Assembly (NCBI GenBank): GCA_035500455.1
Contig: DATJXG010000100.1
Span: 1-9,879 of the forward strand
DNA from: DATJXG01 sp035500455
Lineage (GTDB): Bacteria > Acidobacteriota > Terriglobia > Terriglobales > Acidobacteriaceae
Length of the DNA stretch: 9,879 nt
Direction: 5' to 3'
Shown here: in pieces, positions 5,863 to 9,879 of the stretch
Layout of the letters: each line of letters opens with the position of its first letter
Numbering within the stretch: the stretch's first letter is position 1
The notes under the pieces: model-generated
Told to the model about the DNA's origin: nothing
Seen by the model: the letters and a program-made list of their open reading frames with translations, nothing else
Databases searched by the model: none
Program-made: the position numbers and the translations under genes

Positions 5863-5924
5863 TGTCATCCTGAGCGGAGTAAGGTCCGCGCAAAGCGCGG
5901 ACCTTACGCAGTCGAAGCACCCTT
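5863..5924. repeat. Dispersed repeat carrying a 13-bp perfect hairpin
   Basis: The unit begins tgtcatcctgagcg (5863-5876), identical to 341-354. It then has a perfect inverted repeat of 13 bp, gtaaggtccgcgc (5879-5891) and its complement (5895-5907), around an AAA loop. It ends gcagtcgaagcaccctt (5908-5924), like the 'cgaaggaccc' end of the other copy. It therefore looks like the same repeat family with a hairpin in the middle. It lies 54 bases before the amidase start. Confidence 0.7.
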
Positions 5925-5977
5925 CCCAATACATCGGCAAGAACCCAACAGGGAATCCTCGGCGCAACCCGACCCGC

Positions 5978-7405
5978 ATGCGGCTGACCCTCCACATCGT
6001 CTTGCTTCTCACCCTTCTTCACCCCGGCGCAGCCGACAATGAAAAGCACCTCTCCGTCTTCTCCAACGCCGCCACTTACACGCTCCCTGTAATCACCCGC
6101 GACGGCCACGACTACATCGGTCTGGTCGAACTCCTCGATCCTCTCGGCACGGTTAACGCCCAGCCCGACGGCCGCCAGTGGAAACTCCGCTACAACCGCG
6201 TCGCCGTCGATTTCACTCCTGGCTCTGCCAAAGCCCGCCTTGAAGGCCATGATTACGAACTGCCCGCAAAATTCCTTCTGGAAAATGGGCGCGGCTTCGT
6301 GCCCCTCGCCTGCCTCGGATCTCTGCTCCCCCGCGTCTTAGGCGGTCCCGTCACTTTTCACGAAGCTTCCCGCCGCGTCCTCATCGGCAGCGTCGCCGTC
6401 CACTTCACCGCCCAGGTCGCCCATCACGACCCCCCAACCCTGCTGATGAACTTCACCGAGCCGGTCAATCCGATGATCTCCACTGAGCCCGGCAAGCTGC
6501 TCATGACCTTCACCCGCGACCCGGTTGTCGCGCCCGGCACCGAAGTCCTTACTTTCGACAGCAAGGTCATTCCTTCAGCGCATTACGAAGAAAACAACGG
6601 CACCGCCAGAATCACCGTAAGCAGCGACGCCCCCCTGTTCGCCAGTTTCAGCAACAACGGCCACACCATCAGCATCTCGTCCGCCCCGCAGCCGGTGGCG
6701 CAGGCCCCGGCAACCTCGGCAACGCAGGTCCCCCCGCCGCCGGCCCAGCCTGCAACCTCGCAGCCGGCGAACCCTGCTGCGTCAGTCGCAACGCCGCAGG
6801 CTCCCGCCGCACAACCCAGATTCTTCGCGGTCGTGGACGCTGCCCACGGCGGCGGCGAGCGCGGCGCCGCCCTCACTGACGAACTCGCCGAAAAAGATGT
6901 CACCCTGGCCTTCGCCCGCAGCCTTCGCCAGCAGCTCGAATTGCAAGGTTTCCCCACACTTCTGCTGCGCGATGGCGACAACCCGCTCACTCTCGATCAG
7001 CGCGCCATGATGACCAACCGTGCCCGCCCCGCAATCTACATCTCCCTTCATGCCGGTCCGCTCGGCTCAGGGGTGAGGATCTACACCGCCCTCATCCCCG
7101 CCGGCGGACGCGACAACGGCCCCTTCCGCGACTGGAACACCGCCCAGGCCGCCTACCTGCCCATCAGTCGCGCCCTTTCCAGCGGAGTCGCCGAAGAGCT
7201 CCAGAAACAGCACGTCATGGTGCGCACCCTCACCGCCCCGCTGCGCCCGCTGAACAATGTAGCTACCGCCGCCATCGCGATCGAGATCGCCCCCGCCGTG
7301 AACGGCTCCGCCGACTACAACACCAACGCCTACCGCCAACAGCTGGCCACCGGCGTCAGCGCCGCGGTTCTCGCCCTCCGCCCCCAACTGGAGGCCGGCC
7401 GATGA
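5978..7405 (+). CDS. Secreted N-acetylmuramoyl-L-alanine amidase (Amidase_3) with N-terminal stalk domains
   Basis: A 475-residue exported protein. Residues 1-19 form a signal peptide (MRLTLHIVLLLTLLHPGAA). Residues about 25-140 resemble the copper-amine-oxidase-N-like beta domain found on envelope enzymes ('GHDYIGLVELLDPLG' and 'RGFVPLACLGSLL'). Residues about 141-235 form a second beta-rich region, possibly AMIN-like. A Pro/Ala/Gln linker (about 236-280) leads to the catalytic domain (281-475). Zinc ligands by family pattern are His290 (VVDAAHGGG), Glu305 (AEKDVTLAFA) and His358 (ISLHAG); the likely catalytic acid is Glu436 (AIEIAP). The enzyme should cut the bond between N-acetylmuramic acid and the peptide stem in peptidoglycan. 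Its first motif is DAAHGG rather than the usual DPGHGG. The start is chosen at the signal peptide; the frame is open back to 5756, but that part crosses a repeat. No clear Shine-Dalgarno. It overlaps the next gene by 4 bases. Confidence 0.85.
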   Translation: MRLTLHIVLLLTLLHPGAADNEKHLSVFSNAATYTLPVITRDGHDYIGLVELLDPLGTVNAQPDGRQWKLRYNRVAVDFTPGSAKARLEGHDYELPAKFLLENGRGFVPLACLGSLLPRVLGGPVTFHEASRRVLIGSVAVHFTAQVAHHDPPTLLMNFTEPVNPMISTEPGKLLMTFTRDPVVAPGTEVLTFDSKVIPSAHYEENNGTARITVSSDAPLFASFSNNGHTISISSAPQPVAQAPATSATQVPPPPAQPATSQPANPAASVATPQAPAAQPRFFAVVDAAHGGGERGAALTDELAEKDVTLAFARSLRQQLELQGFPTLLLRDGDNPLTLDQRAMMTNRARPAIYISLHAGPLGSGVRIYTALIPAGGRDNGPFRDWNTAQAAYLPISRALSSGVAEELQKQHVMVRTLTAPLRPLNNVATAAIAIEIAPAVNGSADYNTNAYRQQLATGVSAAVLALRPQLEAGR

Positions 7406-7998
7406 TCCCCCGCCACCTTCTCATCGGCGTCGGCATCATGCTGGTGATCGCGGTTGCCATGGGCCTCTATGTCTGGCACATGAGCAGCATCGCCCCACAA
7501 GCCGCGCCGGTCGCCGATACCCGCCCCGTAGCCGCTCCCGTTTCCGGCCCCACCGAGCACGTCACCCTCTGCGTGGCCTACGATGAATCCGGCGTGCTCG
7601 CCAATCAGCCGGCCGATATCGCTCTACCCCAGGGCCGCCAGCAGCGCGCCGAAGAACTCCTCCGCGCCCTCCTCAACCTCTATCTCGACAAATTCTCCCC
7701 TCACCCTCTGGGCCCCGGCTCCGAAATCCGCGCCGTCTATTTTGTGGATCCCGGCCTCGCGGTCATCGACCTCAACTCCCCCTTCGCCGACGGCCACCGC
7801 TCCGGCGTCCTGGTAGAAGAGCTGACGGTGGCCTCCCTGGTAGAAACTCTCTCCCTGAACTTCCCCGACATCCACCGCGTGAAGATCCTGGTGGACGGCA
7901 AAGAACGCGAAACCCTGGCCGGCCACGCCGATCTCTCCAATTTCTACGACGTAACCGCCGTCCACCAGATGGTGGAGCAGCTCCAGCCAACCCAGTAG
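7402..7998 (+). CDS. Membrane-anchored GerMN-domain protein
   Basis: A 198-residue protein with one N-terminal transmembrane anchor (about 7-25), a Pro/Ala-rich spacer (about 31-50) and a GerMN-like domain (about 53-180). The domain shows 'EHVTLCVAYDESGVL', 'RAEELLRALL', 'GSEIRAVYFVDPGLAVIDLNSPFAD', then 'ELTVASLVETLSLNFPDIHRVKILVDGKE'. GerMN was first described in the Bacillus spore protein GerM but is widespread in non-sporulating bacteria, often beside peptidoglycan amidases. The ATG overlaps the amidase stop (ATGA, 7402-7405), and a GGAGG (7390-7394) lies 7 bases before it inside the amidase gene, so the two are translationally coupled. Its probable role is helping the amidase at the cell wall; no enzymatic motif is visible. 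Confidence 0.85.
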   Translation: MIPRHLLIGVGIMLVIAVAMGLYVWHMSSIAPQAAPVADTRPVAAPVSGPTEHVTLCVAYDESGVLANQPADIALPQGRQQRAEELLRALLNLYLDKFSPHPLGPGSEIRAVYFVDPGLAVIDLNSPFADGHRSGVLVEELTVASLVETLSLNFPDIHRVKILVDGKERETLAGHADLSNFYDVTAVHQMVEQLQPTQ

Positions 7999-8107
7999 CC
8001 CGCCGCCATTTCCGGAACTTTTCACAGCCTCCCTCCGTATTGTGATGTGGGCAGCAATTTCGCAGGCTCCGCGAGCAGACGACAGTCCGCCGGCTCCACG
8101 CCGGGTC

Positions 8108-8137
8108 TTGACGCAACCTGCCAGTCCTCGCTAAATG
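8108..8137 (+). promoter_or_regulatory. Candidate sigma-70-type promoter
   Basis: TTGACG (8108-8113) is followed after 18 bases by TAAATG (8132-8137), 33 bases before the membrane-protein ATG. The -35 box is close to consensus and the -10 box is poor. The rest of the 171-base gap (7999-8169) shows nothing else distinct, and no clear terminator for the GerMN gene. Confidence 0.3.
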
Positions 8138-8156
8138 TTCTGGTTAAAAGCTGAAG

Positions 8157-8162
8157 AAGGAG
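8157..8162 (+). promoter_or_regulatory. Shine-Dalgarno of the membrane-protein gene
   Basis: AAGGAG lies 7 bases before the ATG at 8170 and decides this start. Confidence 0.8.
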
Positions 8163-8169
8163 AAACCCT

Positions 8170-8616
8170 ATGGAAGGCGTAATCGCTCTGATTGCAATTC
8201 CCGGCCTTGCCGGATGGGTGGCATGGCTGACCTTCACCACCATCCGCCGCTATCGCACCTCACGGCTGCAGGCCGAACTCCACACCCGCATGCTGGAAAA
8301 ATTCAGCTCCGGTCAGGAGCTATTAACTTACGCCCAGACTGACGCCGGGAAGCGATTCCTGGAGTCGCTGGCCATCGAAGACGTCACCCCGTACCGGCGC
8401 ATCATCGGCTCCTTGCAGGCCGGAATCGTGCTTGTGCTGCTGGGAATTGCCCTGCTGTTCCTGCGCAATCGGGTTTTCGGCGCGGAAGAAGCTTTCCTGG
8501 TTTTCGGTACGTTAAGCTTCGCCCTGGGAATCGGCTGCGCGATCTCGTCGGCGGCTGCTTATTACCTCTCCAGATCGTTCGGCCTTCTGGACCGCCCCCT
8601 GGCCCAGCGCCCATAG
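8170..8616 (+). CDS. Small integral membrane protein of unknown function
   Basis: A 148-residue protein I do not recognise. It has a hydrophobic N-terminal segment (about 3-24), a basic stretch (RRYRTSRLQ, 26-34), and a charged soluble segment to about residue 78 (including 'MLEKFSSGQELLTYAQTDAGKRFLESL'). Two more membrane helices follow (about 80-98 and 107-133), linked by a short loop with FGAEEAF. The segment 'MLEKFSSGQELLTYAQTDAGKRFL' recalls short membrane proteins in Acidobacteriota, but I can name no family. The start is backed by a good Shine-Dalgarno at 8157-8162. Its gene is a single unit, 171 bases after the GerMN gene and convergent with the gene ending at 8767. Confidence 0.8.
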   Translation: MEGVIALIAIPGLAGWVAWLTFTTIRRYRTSRLQAELHTRMLEKFSSGQELLTYAQTDAGKRFLESLAIEDVTPYRRIIGSLQAGIVLVLLGIALLFLRNRVFGAEEAFLVFGTLSFALGIGCAISSAAAYYLSRSFGLLDRPLAQRP

Positions 8617-8658
8617 TCCCGATGAGGTGCAACCATCACCGAATGCGTTTCCATCGTG

Positions 8659-8714
8659 ATCGAAGGTCCGCGAGCGCCCGAAGGCACGAACCGCTCGCGG
8701 ACCAGCACTTCGAT
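8659..8714. repeat. Large inverted repeat between convergent genes
   Basis: A perfect 12-bp stem, ggtccgcgagcg (8665-8676) and its complement (8692-8703), encloses a 15-base loop. An outer 6-bp pair (atcgaa 8659-8664, ttcgat 8709-8714) could extend it, with a 5-base bulge on the right. There is no T-run. It sits between the convergent stops at 8616 and 8767 and may limit readthrough from both sides. Its left arm shares aaggtccgcg with the hairpin at 5881-5890, so it may belong to a related repeat family. Confidence 0.6.
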
Positions 8715-8733
8715 AAGCAAAGCCAGAAGCTGC

Positions 8734-8761
8734 TAAGAGCTTAAGAGCTAATCTAAGAGCT
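8734..8761. repeat. Octamer repeat, three copies of taagagct
   Basis: Exact copies of taagagct at 8734-8741, 8742-8749 and 8754-8761; the first two abut and the third follows after 4 bases. It lies just downstream of the stop codon (8769-8767) of the minus-strand gene. No function can be read from it. Confidence 0.6.
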
Positions 8762-8766
8762 GATAG

Positions 8767-9546
8767 CTACTTAAACATCGCATTCGTCCGCAAAAGCTCA
8801 TCGCGGTGCTGCGAGAAGTCCACCATGGAGATAAATGCCGGCCCATCCAGCGGATTCGACTTCAAAGTCTCGCTGATCGCCGCGTTGACCTTGTCCAGTC
8901 CCTCCGCGTTGGGCGAGACGTAAACAATCACGAACTGGCCGGGGGCTTCGGTGTGCACGGCTTGCGTATCCACCTCGTACTCGCGAATCGTGCCGTCGGC
9001 CAGCATCTTCTCCAGCAGTGGCGCTACCAGGTTCTTGCTCAGCGTGTCCACCGCGTCGTCCGGAGCGTCCGCCTTCAGGCTATAGGCTGACACCGATGTG
9101 TACCCGCCCTTCACCGCTCCCGGCGTCCAGTTGTAATACCGCGACACGTAAATGCTGTCCCAATGCCTCGTGGCGCTGGCCAGCACCGGAGACGTAGCGC
9201 TGCCCGAGGTGTAGAACTGGTCCAGTACTTTGAGCAATCCGGCCAACGACATCGCCGACCACCATTGGTCGTGCGTTTCACCATCCTGCCGGTGCACAAG
9301 ATTCTCATCGCCGCCGTAAGCTACAAGCGTCCCGTTGCCGACAGCCTGGTCCAGTATTTTCTGGTCGGCCACGGCAGATTTTTCCATCTCTCCCCACTGC
9401 GCGCGAGGGATACTCCAGTTGGCGACATACGAGTACATCGCCGGCTTTTCCTTTACCGACATCTGCGCGTTCGCCGGCATTGTCAACGCCGCCAACAGCG
9501 CCAGCGCGAACAACCCCGCAAGAACCCGCCACAATTTCTTGTCCAT
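8767..9546 (-). CDS. Secreted protein of unknown function with a probable duplicated alpha/beta domain
   Basis: A 259-residue protein. Residues 1-27 are a clear signal peptide (KK near the start, a Leu/Ala core, cleavage likely after PANA before Gln28), so it is exported. The mature part seems to hold two similar halves, about 36-128 and about 148-245. Each begins with a strand (AMYSYVANWSI and GYTSVSAYSL), then a helix starting from an acidic stretch, then a strand with a 'G(T/D)..AY/REY' turn and a last helix. This is the layout of ferredoxin-like or dimeric alpha/beta-barrel (ABM/EthD-type) domains; it is inferred by eye. No catalytic motif and no cysteine is visible. The start is set by a very strong Shine-Dalgarno at 9560-9551; the frame is open to 9639, but that part would bury the signal peptide. 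It is a single-gene unit. Confidence 0.8.
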   Translation of the reverse strand: MDKKLWRVLAGLFALALLAALTMPANAQMSVKEKPAMYSYVANWSIPRAQWGEMEKSAVADQKILDQAVGNGTLVAYGGDENLVHRQDGETHDQWWSAMSLAGLLKVLDQFYTSGSATSPVLASATRHWDSIYVSRYYNWTPGAVKGGYTSVSAYSLKADAPDDAVDTLSKNLVAPLLEKMLADGTIREYEVDTQAVHTEAPGQFVIVYVSPNAEGLDKVNAAISETLKSNPLDGPAFISMVDFSQHRDELLRTNAMFK

Positions 9547-9796
9547 AAATTTCCTCCTCCGCAGATTTAGCCAGGATTCTTCGTCTTCCCATCCAAGGCC
9601 CCGACAGTCTACACCCCGCACGCTCCACTCAAGGACCAAGCCAGGCCGCGCGGGTAATTCTGCGCGCCAGGCTAGCCCGAATTCCGTGCAGATTCAATCG
9701 TCTAACTCTTGCAATCCTTGATATGCTTTGTCCGCCCCGAGGGTCCCCAAGTGACCCCGAGGGCTGCAATACCATCACTTCGTCTCGAGGAAAAAC
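9547..9796. other. Divergent intergenic region
   Basis: This 250-base region lies between the secreted-protein gene and the plus-strand membrane-protein gene. A weak minus-strand promoter candidate is TTGAGT (9632-9627) and TAGACT (9611-9606), with a short 15-base spacer. Two copies of ccccgaggg (9735-9743 and 9754-9762, 19 bases apart) lie 35-62 bases before the plus-strand start. They could be binding half-sites or chance. Nothing else stands out. Confidence 0.35.
9551..9560 (-). promoter_or_regulatory. Strong Shine-Dalgarno of the secreted-protein gene
   Basis: On the minus strand the leader reads GGAGGAGGAA, with AGGAGG (9558-9553) 6 bases before the ATG at 9546. This near-perfect site fixes the start at the signal peptide and suggests high translation. 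Confidence 0.85.
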
Positions 9797-9879
9797 ATGG
9801 CCGATGCTGATCGCACCAAATACCTGCGCATCGCGCTACTGCTGGTGGGGCTGATCTTCACGGTCGGCATCTATCCGCT
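9797..9879 (+). CDS. Membrane protein, N-terminal fragment
   Basis: The first 27 codons are present and the gene continues past the right edge. The protein starts MADADRTKYLRIALLLVG and continues LIFTVGIYP. A short basic cytoplasmic leader is followed by a hydrophobic helix (about 11-26). GAGG (9787-9790) lies 6 bases before the ATG. It recalls small multi-pass membrane proteins annotated as DUF6632 in Acidobacteriota, but so short a fragment cannot settle that. Confidence 0.65.
   Translation, partial: MADADRTKYLRIALLLVGLIFTVGIYP

Larger units (their letters stand above)
5601..5977. other. Divergent intergenic region, repeat-rich
   Basis: This 377-base region separates the minus-strand aldolase gene from the plus-strand amidase gene, so it should hold both promoters. 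I could not pick convincing -35/-10 boxes. It contains a terminator-like hairpin (5663-5685), a 14-bp near-palindrome cgaattccaattcg (5784-5797), a dispersed repeat with a strong hairpin (5863-5924), and a possible relic of a coding tail (5764-5829). Long open frames cross it on both strands, but they run through the repeats and show no protein-family signature. Confidence 0.6.

Noticed and set aside
5756..5977. 74-residue N-terminal extension of the amidase
   Set aside because: It runs through a dispersed repeat and would bury the signal peptide that begins at 5978.
9709..9727. Promoter boxes TTGCAA and TATGCT before the last gene
   Set aside because: They are only 7 bases apart, far too close to act as a -35/-10 pair.

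Overview
The window is GC-rich bacterial chromosomal DNA. It most resembles an Acidobacteriota (Terriglobia-like) genome. That rests on the gene content, on an amidase/GerMN pair, and on short dispersed intergenic repeats of the 'tgtcatcctgagcg' and 'gtcattccgaggag' type. It is an inference from pattern memory, not a database match.

Left half (1-5600, all minus strand, read right to left): a co-directional catabolic cluster. The order is a DapA/HOGA-type aldolase (5600-4533), an enoyl-CoA hydratase (4356-3535), a BoxB-like diiron acyl-CoA oxygenase (3448-2273), a class I CoA-transferase beta subunit (2123-1332), a second crotonase resembling cyclohexadienecarbonyl-CoA hydratases (1293-514), and the first 71 codons of a CoA-transferase alpha subunit (214, running off the left edge). 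Together they suggest oxygen-dependent breakdown of an aromatic or cyclic acyl-CoA: epoxidation by the diiron protein, hydration or ring cleavage by the crotonases, and CoA transfer by the split transferase. No reductase (BoxA), BoxC or semialdehyde dehydrogenase is visible here, so the substrate is open. Most gaps between these genes hold dispersed or tandem repeats.

Middle (5601-5977): a 377-base region between divergent genes. It holds a terminator-like hairpin, a repeat element with a perfect 13-bp hairpin, and a possible relic of the end of an outer-membrane beta-barrel gene.

Right half: a translationally coupled plus-strand pair, a secreted N-acetylmuramoyl-L-alanine amidase (5978-7405) and a membrane-anchored GerMN-domain protein (7402-7998), both cell-envelope functions. 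Next comes a small three-helix membrane protein of unknown function (8170-8616). A convergent minus-strand gene follows (9546-8767), encoding a secreted protein with an apparently duplicated alpha/beta domain. Last is the start of a plus-strand membrane protein (9797 to the right edge). No RNA genes, insertion sequences, phage genes or CRISPR arrays were seen.
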